Below are positions 7,589 through 18,888 of a stretch of 64,000 nt of DNA, piece after piece (the first letter of the stretch is position 1; every line of letters starts with the position of its first letter). Position numbers and translations under genes: made by a program. The notes below the pieces were generated by a model that worked only from the letters and a program-made list of their open reading frames with translations, was not told the origin of the DNA and made no database searches. Location: positions 1-64,000 of the forward strand of contig JAEUNM010000062.1 of NCBI GenBank assembly GCA_016791105.1, in the 5' to 3' direction. Origin of the DNA: Rhodocyclaceae bacterium (lineage in GTDB: Bacteria; Pseudomonadota; Gammaproteobacteria; Burkholderiales; Rhodocyclaceae).

Positions 7589-8101
7589 GTGTCCTCGCAA
7601 GCGTCACGACTCATTTCGTCGGCCGGCCTGATCGTGGGCTCGGCCCTGGGCATGGCCGGTACATTCACGCCGGTCCCGGTGCGGGGGCTGCTCTGGGGCC
7701 TGGATGGAATTGTGCTGGTCGTCGCCGCCACGCTGCTGACGCTGCACCACTATCGCAAGGGCAACGACCTGGTCGCCGCGGGTTTTCTAACCTATGTCGC
7801 CGGCCAGACGCTGGTGCTGGCTACCGCGCCCATGGACCTCGCTGCCGGCGCGCCCCTGTTCGGAACGGGAGCGGGCCTGTGGGCCGCCGCGCTATTCATG
7901 CTGAGCGCGCCAAAAGTTGCACCGCTCTGGGTTCGTATCGCCGGCGCCTGCGCCGCCAGTATGTTCCTGGTCGTAGCGATACGTCTATTCCTCGGCGCAG
8001 CGCTCACGGCGCTTTCGCAGCCGCTTCCGTTTGCCGCGTATCCGTTTCTGGTTGCCACCCTCGCAGGCTGGGCCTGGGAGCGTTACCGCGAGGGCGCGTA
8101 G
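7589..8101 (+). CDS. Small multi-pass membrane protein, unknown function
   Basis: 170 residues beginning MSSQASRLISSAGLIVGSAL. Four or five hydrophobic segments separated by short loops (GLLWGLDGIVLVVAATLLTL, LVAAGFLTYVAGQTLVLATA, GLWAAALFMLSA, RIAGACAASMFLVVAIRLFL) point to an inner-membrane protein. The GTG at 7589 is chosen because GGAAAGGAG precedes it by six bases; the open frame upstream to 7478 looks like non-coding DNA. I do not recognise the family, and no neighbour gives a role. Confidence 0.65.
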   Translation: MSSQASRLISSAGLIVGSALGMAGTFTPVPVRGLLWGLDGIVLVVAATLLTLHHYRKGNDLVAAGFLTYVAGQTLVLATAPMDLAAGAPLFGTGAGLWAAALFMLSAPKVAPLWVRIAGACAASMFLVVAIRLFLGAALTALSQPLPFAAYPFLVATLAGWAWERYREGA

Positions 8102-8221
8102 GCGATCCACCACCCGCGCCCGGCTCAGGACGGTAATTGGGCACTCAGATCCCATGCGCGCACATTCTGGAACACGAGCGCGCCTTAGTCTGCGCGAGAC
8201 CGGCCAGGGGCACGGCCCCAA

Positions 8222-8286
8222 TGACGTCAAGACAGGTTTTGCGTGCGTGTGGCAGTGCGCGGCTTGGCCTCGATACCTGCTTGGCT
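8222..8286 (+). repeat. Diverged direct repeat, copy A
   Basis: Starts TGACGTCAAGACAGG and includes GCGCGGCTTGGCCTCGATA. It pairs with copy B at 8454-8518; the copies are 232 bases apart. Confidence 0.5.
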
Positions 8287-8379
8287 TCGCGGCATAGGGG
8301 CGATCTGCGAATTCGGCTCGGGTGCCGGAGGTGGTGGCGGCAACGAGACTGCACGTAAGCGTCACGCGCGTGTATTTGC

Positions 8380-8440
8380 GCCGGGCGACGGCGATCGCGG
8401 GCGGGACGCCCGCGCCCCCAAGCTTGGCGGAACTTAAGTG
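8380..8440. repeat. Solo copy of the GC-rich 147-bp repeat family
   Basis: TTTGCGCCGGGCGACGGCG, GATCGCGGGCGGGACGCCCG, CGCCCCCAAGCTTGG and AACTTAAG follow in the same order as in the arrays at 4270-4740 and 51247-51895. The downstream half of the unit is missing. Confidence 0.65.
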
Positions 8441-8453
8441 TGGGGCAGTATCA

Positions 8454-8518
8454 GTGACGTCGAGGCAAGCGTTGCATTCGCGTAATACAGCGCGGCTTGG
8501 CCGTGATATGTGATTGGC
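8454..8518 (+). repeat. Diverged direct repeat, copy B
   Basis: Starts TGACGTCGAGGCAAGCG and includes GCGCGGCTTGGCCGTGATA; matches copy A at 8222-8286. Confidence 0.5.
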
Positions 8519-8795
8519 GTGACGGCATCGGGTGCAGCCCAAGCTTGGTTGCCAGCCGCGCCAAAACAGAAATCTGGCCTGACTTGTTTTCGGCTCGTTT
8601 TCCACCGCTTTCCCGCAGTGCTGTATCGCACGCCGAGAAAAGCTGCGACGCCCGCCGCAACTTCCAGCACGGGTTGCTTGGCGGTTGGTTCCCTGCATGG
8701 ACCGGTGCGCTCCCGCCGCGCGGTCACCGCCGCCGCTTCGGCCCACGGGAATTAGGCGCTATCATCGCGCACACGCTTTTCCGAGGCAGCCCGCC

Positions 8796-11448
8796 ATGGT
8801 CAAATCCGGCAAAGAATCGGCGCCGCGCGTCGAACCGCCTTATTCACATACCCGTCCTCCGCGCGGCGTGCCGGCTGCCAGCTGGCAAACCTCGCTGCGC
8901 CGGCAGTTTGGCCGCGAACAGAATTTCGAACTGGAAAATATCGGCAAGCAGACGTTCTTTTCCGATTTTCGCGTCACCAATCCCGCCACCGGCGGAAGCT
9001 ATCGGGTCGCCATCCGTGGCGCCGAAGCGGGTGAAAACTATTGTTCCTGTCCGGATTACGAAACTAACGATCTGGGCACCTGCAAGCACGTGGAATTCGT
9101 ACTGGGGCAACTGGAAAAACGGCGCGGCGCGAAAACTGCATTTCGGCGCGGCTACTCGGCCACGGAAAGCGAGCTGTGGCTGCAGTACGGTGCCCAGCGG
9201 ACGTTGCGGCTGCGCTTGGCCGCCGATGTACCTGCGCCGATACGCGCAGCAGCGGCCGGGCTGTTCGACGGTGACGGCTATGGTCACGTGGATGACGCGC
9301 AGTTCGAGCGCATACAGGCCTTCATGGACCGCGCCGCGGACGCGGGCGTGGTGGTCCACGCGGATGCGCGTGCTTTCGTGCTCGCGCTGCACGCCGCGGC
9401 ACAAACCCGCGCCCAGATTGAGGCCGCTTTCCCCGCTGCCGCGACGGACGCCAATCTGGCCGCCCTGTTGAATATTCCGCTCTTCCCCTACCAGGCCGAG
9501 GGCGCGCTATTTGCGGCCCGCGCCGGGCGGGCATCATCGCCGACGACATGGGGCTGGGCAAGACGGTGCAGGCCATCGCGGCTGCGGAAATCTGGCGGCG
9601 GCATTGCGGTGCGTCCAAACTGCTGGTGATCTGTCCGGCCTCGCTGAAGCATCAGTGGGCGCAGGAATTGCAGCGCTTCGCGGGGCGCGCGGCGCTCATC
9701 GTGGGCGGCAATAAATCCAGACGCGCCGCGCAGTACGCCAATAACCATCCCTGCAAGATCGTCACCTACGATGCTCTGCGCATGGATTTGCCGCTCATTC
9801 AGGGCTGGGCACCGGACGCGCTGATCGTGGATGAAGCGCAGCGGGTGAAAAACTGGAACACCCAGGCCGCGCGCGCCCTGAAGCGGCTGGACTCGCGCTT
9901 TGTTGCGGTACTGACCGGCACGCCGCTGGAAAATCGGCTGGAAGAATTGCTCTCCATCGTGCAAGTGGTCGATCGTCACCGGCTCGGCCCGACCTGGCGT
10001 TTTCTCGATCAACACCGCATTTATGACGACAGCGGCCACGTAGTCGGCTACCGCAATCTGCAGACGATTTCCGCCACCCTGGCGCCGATCCTGATACGGC
10101 GGCGCAAGGCGGACGTGCTGTCGCAACTACCGGAGCGTAGCGACAAGTTCTATTGGGTGCCGCTTACACCGGAACAGCGCGCCATCCACGAGGAAAATGC
10201 CGAAACGGTTGTGCGCCTCAACAGCAAGTGGCGCCGCTATGGTTATCTGAGCGACAAGGAATTTCAGATTTTGCGCGCCTGCCTGCAAACCATGCGCATG
10301 GTATGCAACAGCACCTGGCTGATCGGGCGCGGCCGGGATTACGGCAATAAAGTGCCGGAAATGCTGGAAGTGCTCTGGACGAGGTGTTGCAAGACCCGCA
10401 GGCCAAGGTGGTGCTGTTCAGCCAGTGGTTGGGCACGCACGAACTGGTGTCCGCCGCGCTTGCGGCGCGCGGCATAGGCTATGTGCTGTTCCACGGCGGC
10501 ATCGCGACGGACGAGCGTGGGGCTTTGGTGGATCGCTTCCGCGACGATGCCGCCTGCCGCGTGTTTTTGTCCACTGACGCCGGCGGCGTGGGGCTCAATC
10601 TGCAGCACGCGGCCGTCATCATCAATATGGACCTGCCCTGGAACCCCGCGGTGCTGGAACAGCGCATAGGCCGCGTGCATCGCTACGGCCAGAAGCGCAA
10701 CGTGCTGGTGCTCAATTTCGTCGCCGAAGCCAGCATAGAAGCGGGCATACTGGATTTGATCAGGTTCAAGCGCGCGCTGTTCGAAGGCGTACTGGACGGC
10801 GGCGAGGGGGAAATCCAGCAACACGGCAGCGCCATGCAGCGCTTCATGCACGGCGTGGAAACGCTGGTGCGCGGCACGGACGATACGCTGCCGGATGCCG
10901 CGTATTTCGACGAGGATGGCGAATCCGGACTGAATGCGCCCGGCGCGTTAGATATTGCGGCGGCTGCGATCGAGCCTGCCACCACCCCGGATATTGCACC
11001 CGCAAGCGCGACCGCGGCGCTGGGGCCGGTCGGCGCCGCGCCGGAACTGCCGGCCGCAAGCGGCGATGCTGCGGCCGGACCGGCTTCCGACCTGGTTTCC
11101 GTGCCGGAAATGTCCGACGCTGAGACGCAGGGGTCGCTCGCAACACTGCCGCCCGAACCCTCGCTGGCGGGCAGCGCCGCCGCGCCGCTTACTCACCCGG
11201 CAGGGCCGCAGGGTGGCGCAAGCCCCTGGCAGCCCTTGCTAGAACTGGGCCTGCAGGTGCTGGGCCAGCTCACCGCGCCGCCGCCCGGCGCCGCGGCGGC
11301 ATCGCAGGGAAATCCAGTGCCACGTCTGGTTGAGCGCGACCCGGCGACCGGAAAAACCTATCTGCGCATTCCGGCGCCCGAGCCGGACACCGTGCGCCAA
11401 CTCGCGCAGGCATTGCAGGCTTTGTTGCTGCCGCCCGGCAAACCTTGA
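8796..11448 (+). pseudogene. SWIM-SNF2 helicase, broken by two single-base frameshifts
   Basis: Read across three frames this is one Swi2/Snf2 ATPase of ~880 residues. Segment 1 (8796 to ~9530) has a SWIM zinc finger (YCSCPDYETNDLGTCKHVEF: C-x-C...C-x-H) and the Q-motif FPYQAEGA. At ~9525-9533 (CCGGGCGGGCATC) one base is missing and the frame shifts. Segment 2 (to ~10376) has Walker A MGLGKTVQA, DEAQ-type Walker B, and the TGTP-ENRLEEL block. At ~10371-10376 a second base is missing. Segment 3 holds the helicase C half (VVLFSQW, FLSTDAGGVGLNLQ, QRIGRVHRYGQ) and ends in a long Ala/Pro-rich tail. Both lesions are single-base losses, so this is either a young pseudogene or an assembly with two errors. 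The intact protein would remodel DNA- or RNA-bound complexes. Confidence 0.85.
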
Positions 11449-11529
11449 GCGGGAAGTGGTCGGCATGCGGACGCGGCAGTCGGGTGCGGGCGCGATGCCC
11501 GCACCTCCAGGGCCAGAACCGGCGGATTA

Positions 11530-13437
11530 TCAGTAACGCAAATCGTGCGGCGTGAAGGGATATTTGGGTGCCGTGCCGAGTATGCGGCGCATGATTTCGT
11601 TCATGGTGGGTGCGTCGTTGTCGAAGCCGCCGTGGGAGCTGGATTGACAGGTCGCGCTGCCGGACAGGATGTAATCCGGGCCGCCCTTGGGCCACAGTTT
11701 TTTCAGATCCGCATCGCCCTGCACGAAGTTGTCCATGCCCAGTATGGGCGTTTTGCGGCGCGGTTCGCAGGCATTGGATACCAGGTAGAGCAGTGACTTG
11801 CCATACACCGCCTTGCCGCCCACGGTGTCGTCCAGTTCGTCGTCCTGGGTCAGCACGTACATGGTCGGGCGCGGGCAGGCTTTACTCGTTACCTGCGGCA
11901 GCACCTGCGTTTTGAACAGATCGACGGTGGCGGCCGGCGCCATGAACTGCACGGATTTGAGCGGCAGTTTGTTGGCTACGATCAGTTTCAGCAGATGGGC
12001 GAAAAATATGCTGCCGGCGGAATGCGCCACCACGTGCAGTTCCCAGTCTTTCGGGTCGCCCGCGGCGTGCAGTACGTCGGCCAGCAATTGCATGGCGCCG
12101 TTTCTTTTCGAGGCGCCCTCGGCATTTTCCTTCATTTCGCCCCACACCGCCTGCAGCGCACCGGCCAGGCTGCGTTCCACCACATAGTCGCGCCCGTCGC
12201 TAATGGTGTCGAACAGGCTGCGGCCGGATAGTTTGGCAGCATTGCTGAGCCAGTCGCCGAAATAACTGCCCACGGTTTCCATGAAGCCGGTTTCCCACAG
12301 CACATGCACCGGGTAAATTTCGTTCCTGAGCGCTTTGCCCAGCATGGCGGTGCAGCGCTTGGCGCCATCCTTTTCGCTATTGAGGCCGCCGTGCAGATAA
12401 AGCATGACGCGGCGCTTGCTCCAGCCTGCCGTCTGGCGCGGAATTTCCTCCTGCACCATGCGCTTAAGGTCGTCCAGCGTAGTCCAGTACTGGCCGGAAT
12501 CGGACAATTTTCCGTTGTTGCCTATGTCGATGATGTAAGGCCGCAGTTGTGCCAGCGGCAGCGCGGGCGTGGCACGCTGCAGGCCGGAACTGAGGTCGCC
12601 GTCGGTATCGGCTTGTGTCCATAGGTCGCAGGCCACCGGCACGCCCAGTTGGGCCACCCACACGTCGGTGGCGTGCAGCATGAAATCTTCGTAAGGCAGC
12701 AGGGCAAAACCGCCGGCGCCCCAGTCCGTACCCCAGGAGTTCTGCACCACGAACCCTTCGCGTCCGTAACCCACCAGCGCGATGGCGTGGCCGCCGGAGG
12801 CGCGGCCGCGCCGCACAATGACGGGCAGGTCGAAAGTCTGGCCGCTGCGCTCGTCCGTGAGCTTCACCGCGGCACCGGCGGGCGCGCCCCAGCCGTCGTG
12901 CACCATGAGCGTTACATAAACGGCGCCCACTTCGGCCAGCGCGGCGTGCACGTCGCGCACCTGGCGATGTGCGACGCGGAAATAAGCGCCGCCGGGCGAT
13001 TGCAGGGCGTCGCGCGCACGCTGTGCGCCCAGATGATTGGCGCCGGCCAATTTGTCCGGCCAAAGCTCGCGCGTGGTGACGCCGTGGCGCATCCAGCCTT
13101 TCATGGCGCCGCGGGCCGACGAGCCTTCGTAATCTTCGCCCGGCCATTCGTCGTATTTGCGGGCCATTTCGTACAGCATGCGCGGACTGACGCGGCGCGC
13201 GCTGCTGCGCTGGGCGGCGAGAAAATTGATGACCGCCGCCAGCGCGAAGCCGGTACAGGCGCCTTCACGGCCCTGGTCGAGTATTTCCGGCACCTTGCCG
13301 CAATTGACCAGGCTGACCGGCAGCGGGCTCAGGGTGGGCTGGTACATCCAGTCGCGCAGGTCTATGCGATCCGGCACGGCATCCAGTACCTGCGCCTGTT
13401 TCGCTGCGGTGGGTTTTGCCTTGCGTGGTTTAGTCAT
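11530..13437 (-). CDS. Papain-like (C1) peptidase fused to alpha/beta hydrolase
   Basis: 635 residues. The N-terminal half is a papain-fold peptidase: Q55 and C61 in DQGREGACTGFALA, H217 in GGHAIALVGY, and N233 in VVQNSWGTDWGAGGF complete the triad. From ~residue 340 a second enzyme follows with an alpha/beta-hydrolase layout: RRVMLYLHGGLNS, then HVVAHSAGSIFFAH (nucleophile S473), then APAATVDLF and a late H602. There is no signal peptide, so it is probably cytoplasmic or leaves by another route. ATG 13437 is chosen because the C1-domain lead-in starts soon after; longer readings add low-complexity residues. The gene stands alone, facing the frameshifted helicase tail to tail. Substrates are unknown. 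Confidence 0.8.
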   Translation of the reverse strand: MTKPRKAKPTAAKQAQVLDAVPDRIDLRDWMYQPTLSPLPVSLVNCGKVPEILDQGREGACTGFALAAVINFLAAQRSSARRVSPRMLYEMARKYDEWPGEDYEGSSARGAMKGWMRHGVTTRELWPDKLAGANHLGAQRARDALQSPGGAYFRVAHRQVRDVHAALAEVGAVYVTLMVHDGWGAPAGAAVKLTDERSGQTFDLPVIVRRGRASGGHAIALVGYGREGFVVQNSWGTDWGAGGFALLPYEDFMLHATDVWVAQLGVPVACDLWTQADTDGDLSSGLQRATPALPLAQLRPYIIDIGNNGKLSDSGQYWTTLDDLKRMVQEEIPRQTAGWSKRRVMLYLHGGLNSEKDGAKRCTAMLGKALRNEIYPVHVLWETGFMETVGSYFGDWLSNAAKLSGRSLFDTISDGRDYVVERSLAGALQAVWGEMKENAEGASKRNGAMQLLADVLHAAGDPKDWELHVVAHSAGSIFFAHLLKLIVANKLPLKSVQFMAPAATVDLFKTQVLPQVTSKACPRPTMYVLTQDDELDDTVGGKAVYGKSLLYLVSNACEPRRKTPILGMDNFVQGDADLKKLWPKGGPDYILSGSATCQSSSHGGFDNDAPTMNEIMRRILGTAPKYPFTPHDLRY

Positions 13438-14381
13438 GATCCCGGCGCCTTGGTTGGGTGAAGGAGGGGGCATGATAACAGGCGGTCGCGGCCGGTGCGG
13501 CCGCATGGCCTGAAGCCCCGTGCAGCACTTTCCCCTGGGCGCGGTGCTCGCGAAATGCACTGCCCGGCACAGAGCCGCCGGCATTCCTCGCCGGACCGGG
13601 GCGCGTGGCTCAAGCACCATTAATTACCGTGTTTCATCTATGCCGATGGCTGTAGAACCGCTTCGCCGGGCCATGCAAGCGCGCCAGGCAGTAATAAAAC
13701 ACCTACCAGGCAGAACACAGAACTGGCGCACGTAACTGTATGTTCAATCAGCATTAACAGGTAGTCGGATTACCTGGAATACGGGCATTAAAGCCAATTG
13801 ACAACCATACCTGGTGGAGCCACTATCGAGCTCCGTTCGGAGACGTGAAATTTCTCACGTTTGGGCAAACGAGTAAATTTAAAGCCACCTCTCCGCCTTG
13901 CCGCTAGCCGTGTCGTTACTGAAGCGGTGATTTGCGGCACTTTCGCCAAGGACGCCGCCGCCGGCCATAAAACGTCAAGAGGCCGGCCGGGGGCACCGCG
14001 CAGAGAAACGGCGCGCCGGCTTTCGATCGTACTGCGGTTGTGCGTTCGCGGCGGTCCGTGACCCGCGGCGGGCGCGCGGCAACCGCGCCGGCGTCGGCAA
14101 ATTTTCCCCAGCCTGAGCTTTGCAAACGAAGCGGAATTGCCTCGCCGAGCTTGCGGTTTTCTTGCGCCAGCCCATGCCACCCCTAAAGCCAAGGCAGGTG
14201 CCGTAACACGGCATGGGCGAGCCAGCGCGTGAAATATTCCACGGAATTCGGCCCTATCGGCAAATAGCCTTGGTTTTTCTTCGGCCCGCCGGGTGGCTCA
14301 CAACTGCCTGATCGAAGCCGATCGCCCGCGCGCCGCGGGCGATGCACCGTTGCCGCGCCCTCCAACCACGACGGGAAATTC
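13438..14381. other. Long intergenic region, about 940 bp
   Basis: No supported gene on either strand; open frames are Arg-rich without any recognisable domain. An AT-richer patch (13620-13870) includes the hairpins CTCCGttCGGAG (about 13831-13842) and ACGTGA-N6-TCACGT (13843-13860). It separates the divergent peptidase and MBOAT operon and probably holds both promoters. Confidence 0.5.
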
Positions 14382-16997
14382 ATGAGCATTGCTGCATCGG
14401 TGAAACCAGGTATCGGCCAAACCCCGGCCACCGGGTCTGAAGGCAGGATAGGGCTATACAACTATCTGGCAGTTTTGACGCAACTGGCCCTGGTGCTGCT
14501 GGTGCTGCGGCAGTTTCAGATCGAGTCTGCGGCATTTCTGCGGCTCGCGATGCTGGCCTGCGTCGGGTTTGCCATCCATGCGCTGTTGCCGCTGCGCATG
14601 CGGCTGCCGTTTTTCGTAGTTCTGAGCATGGCCGGCATAGGCGTGGTGATGGGGCCGGCCAATGGCGTCTGGATGCTGCTGATCGGTTCGCTGCTGATCG
14701 CCGTATGCCACCTGCCGCTGTCCTTCGCCTGGCGCGGAAGCATCCTGCTCGTATTGGGCGGCGTGCTCGCCCTGCAGCGCGCGAAGCTCATGCCTTTTCC
14801 GTGGTCGGAAGCCATCTGGCCGATACTGGGCGCGATGTTCATGTTCCGCCTCATCGCCTATTTTTATGACCTGAGGCACGACAAAACGGCGGCCACGCCG
14901 GTGCAGACGCTGGCCTATTTTTTCATGCTGCCGAACGCCTGCTTTCCGCTGTTTCCGGTCATCGACTACAAAACCTTCCGCCGCAACTATTACGACGACG
15001 ACGCCTACCGCATCTATCAGGTGGGCATAGACTGGATGGTGCGCGGCGTAATCCATCTGCTGCTGTACCGCTACGTCTATTACTACCTCACCCTGGCACC
15101 ACACGAAGTTACCGGCCCGACCGAATTACTGCGCTATCTGGTCGCGAACTTTCTGCTTTATCTGCGCGTTTCCGGGCTGTTCCACCTGATCATCGGACTG
15201 CTTTATCTGTTCGGTTTCCGCCTGCCGGAAACGCACAACCGCTATTTGTTGGCCTCGAGCTTCACGGACTTCTGGCGCCGCATAAACATCTACTGGAAAG
15301 AATTCATGCAGAAGGTGTTTTATTACCCGGCGGTGTTCAAGCTGAAAAAGTTGGGAACCACCAAAGCACTGGTGCTGGCAACGCTTTATGTGTTCGCGAT
15401 GACCTGGTTTTTGCACGCCTACCAGTGGTTCTGGCTGCGCGGCACCCTGCTGCTGGTGCCGCAGGACATATTGTTCTGGACCATTCTGGGCCTGCTCGTG
15501 GTGGCCAATTCGCTGTGGGAAATCCACCGCGGCCGCGCACGCAGTCTGGGTGCGCAGGAGCGTAACTGGCGCAGCGTGGGCGTGACGATCGCCAAAACCT
15601 ACGCGACCTTCTGGTTCATTTGCGTACTGTGGTCGTTCTGGACCGCCGAATCGCTACAGGACTGGTTCGGTCTGTGGGCCGCGCTGGCGGGTCCTTACAA
15701 ACTTGAAACCTTGCTGTTCCCGGCGCTGGCATTGGTGGTGATCGGCCTCGGCAGCATCCCCACACAAACGGTACGCAATGTGCGCGCCTCGGCGCAGGAC
15801 GACAAATCCTGGATGCGCAGTCGCGCCGCCACGCTGGTGGCGCTGGTTCTGTTGATAGGCGTGAGCCGGGAGGAAGTCTCGACCCAACTGGGCAGTGAAG
15901 TTGCCACAGTGGTGCATTCCTTGCGCAGCGGCCGGCTTAGTCGCCTGGACGTGGCCAAGCTGGAGCGCGGCTATTACGAAAACCTGTTGTCGGTGGACCG
16001 CTTCAATTCCCAACTGTGGGAGGTCTATACGAAAAAGCCGGCCAACTGGCTGGATGTGGAAAATGCGGGCCTGAAGCGCTTTGCCGGCGGCTTCGCGCAA
16101 GTGGATCTGATCCCCGCCTTCGTTTCGGAAACGCGCTACGGCCAGCTCAGCATCAACCGCTTCGGCATGCGCGACCAGAATTATTCGGAAACACCGGCGG
16201 CCGGCACCTGGCGTGCGGCCTTGTTGGGTTCCTCCTCGCTCATGGGCTGGGGCGTGGGTGACGGCGAAACGTTCGAAGCGCTGATCGAAAGCCGGCTCAA
16301 CGCGGAACGTGCAGGCGGCGAAATTGCACACCACGAACTGCTCAACATGGGCGTGCCCGGCTACAAGCCGCCGCAACAACTGGTGAGTATGGAGCGCGCG
16401 CTGCGATTCACGCCGCAGGCGGTCATTTATGTCGCAACCGGGCGCGAGCCCAGCCAGGCGGTCAGTTACCTCGCCGAAGTGATGCACAAAGGCATCGCCA
16501 TTCCGTATGCGCCCCTGCGCGACATCGTCGACCGGGCCGGCGTACACGCCGGCATGGACGAGGCAATGGCGCTCAAATTGCTCATGCCCTATCGGCGCGA
16601 AGTTCTGCGCTACGTGTACGGCCACATCGCGGATCAGGCGCGCGCGGCTGGCAGCGTGCCGGTGTGGGTTTTCCTGCCCCAGGTGCGTGCCGGCAACTGG
16701 GTCGAAGAAACCCCGGAGGCGCTCGAAACAGCGCGCGCTGCGGGTTATGTGGTGATCGACCTCAGTAGGGTTTATGAGGCTACGGACATCCAGGACATTC
16801 GCCTCGCCGAATGGGACGACCACCCGAATGCGCGCGGCCATCAGTTGGTCGCACGCCGCCTCTACGAGGCGCTGATCGACCATGCGGCACAGGTTTTTCC
16901 GCATCGCGCGCAATCCGCAGTACCTGGTTCGCAGGTCGCGCAGGCCGGCATGGCTGTGCCAAACGATCCGCGGCCAAGCCGCGGCATGGACAAATAG
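14382..16997 (+). CDS. MBOAT acyltransferase fused to SGNH hydrolase domain
   Basis: 871 residues in two parts. Residues ~25-480 are a multi-pass MBOAT-type O-acyltransferase: ASSFTDFWRRINIYWKEFMQ is the family block, and the likely catalytic histidine is H345 in TWFLHAYQWFW. After one more membrane segment (~500) the soluble C-terminus is an SGNH/GDSL-type domain: GSSS with nucleophile near S618 (LLGSSSLMGWGVGD), a GVPGYKP block (SGNH block III style), and DDHPNARGHQ (H814) near the end. MBOAT proteins pass an acyl group through the membrane, and SGNH partners place it on a sugar or polymer; the two are usually separate proteins (AlgI/AlgJ, PatA/PatB). It is followed by carrier-protein, adenylation and dehydrogenase genes, recalling DltB-C-A. 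The acceptor is unknown. Confidence 0.85.
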   Translation: MSIAASVKPGIGQTPATGSEGRIGLYNYLAVLTQLALVLLVLRQFQIESAAFLRLAMLACVGFAIHALLPLRMRLPFFVVLSMAGIGVVMGPANGVWMLLIGSLLIAVCHLPLSFAWRGSILLVLGGVLALQRAKLMPFPWSEAIWPILGAMFMFRLIAYFYDLRHDKTAATPVQTLAYFFMLPNACFPLFPVIDYKTFRRNYYDDDAYRIYQVGIDWMVRGVIHLLLYRYVYYYLTLAPHEVTGPTELLRYLVANFLLYLRVSGLFHLIIGLLYLFGFRLPETHNRYLLASSFTDFWRRINIYWKEFMQKVFYYPAVFKLKKLGTTKALVLATLYVFAMTWFLHAYQWFWLRGTLLLVPQDILFWTILGLLVVANSLWEIHRGRARSLGAQERNWRSVGVTIAKTYATFWFICVLWSFWTAESLQDWFGLWAALAGPYKLETLLFPALALVVIGLGSIPTQTVRNVRASAQDDKSWMRSRAATLVALVLLIGVSREEVSTQLGSEVATVVHSLRSGRLSRLDVAKLERGYYENLLSVDRFNSQLWEVYTKKPANWLDVENAGLKRFAGGFAQVDLIPAFVSETRYGQLSINRFGMRDQNYSETPAAGTWRAALLGSSSLMGWGVGDGETFEALIESRLNAERAGGEIAHHELLNMGVPGYKPPQQLVSMERALRFTPQAVIYVATGREPSQAVSYLAEVMHKGIAIPYAPLRDIVDRAGVHAGMDEAMALKLLMPYRREVLRYVYGHIADQARAAGSVPVWVFLPQVRAGNWVEETPEALETARAAGYVVIDLSRVYEATDIQDIRLAEWDDHPNARGHQLVARRLYEALIDHAAQVFPHRAQSAVPGSQVAQAGMAVPNDPRPSRGMDK

Positions 16998-17042
16998 CAG
17001 TCAGTCGAAACGTCGTGTTTGCAACCCTGGAGACAGTGCATC

Positions 17043-17309
17043 ATGGAAAAACTTGTAGAGCGGAAAGAAGAACTTAAAGCGGCTGTAAAGGAGTTCATCC
17101 TGCGCGAATTTCTGCCCGGCGAAGCGGCGGAAAATCTGACCGACGACGTACAGCTCATCAGCGGCGGCATACTCGATTCCATCGCCACGCTGAAGCTGGT
17201 GATGTACTTCGAAGAGCGCTACGGCATCACGCTGGAAGCGCACGAAGTGGATCGCGAACATCTCGACACGGTGCATGACATCGTGGAATTGCTGGCTGCA
17301 AAACAATAA
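17043..17309 (+). CDS. Acyl/peptidyl carrier protein
   Basis: 88 residues with the carrier motif GGILDSIATLKL; S46 is the 4'-phosphopantetheine site. The flanking acidic helices (LTDDVQLI, VMYFEERYGITLEAHEVD) are typical of DltC-like stand-alone carriers. It starts 45 bases after the MBOAT-SGNH gene and ends 10 bases before the adenylating enzyme, so the three are co-transcribed. It should carry the activated amino acid (or a product of it) as a thioester. Confidence 0.93.
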   Translation: MEKLVERKEELKAAVKEFILREFLPGEAAENLTDDVQLISGGILDSIATLKLVMYFEERYGITLEAHEVDREHLDTVHDIVELLAAKQ

Positions 17310-17319
17310 GGGGCAGGCC

Positions 17320-18887
<1,568 letters not shown>

Positions 18888-18888
<1 letters not shown>

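Larger units (their letters stand above)
8102..8795. other. Repeat-bearing intergenic region, about 690 bp
   Basis: No supported gene. It contains two related blocks, 8222-8286 and 8454-8518 (both TGACGTC..., GCGCGGCTTGGCC..., TTGGC), which flank one decayed unit of the 147-bp repeat family (8380-8440, with GCGGGCGGGACGCCCGCG). The arrangement resembles a repeat embedded between duplicated flanks. Confidence 0.55.

Noticed and set aside
13438..14381. Hidden gene in the long gap
   Set aside because: Frames on both strands lack ribosome sites and recognisable folds.
15654..16913. 419-residue minus-strand frame opposite the MBOAT-SGNH gene
   Set aside because: Shadow frame, no family motif.
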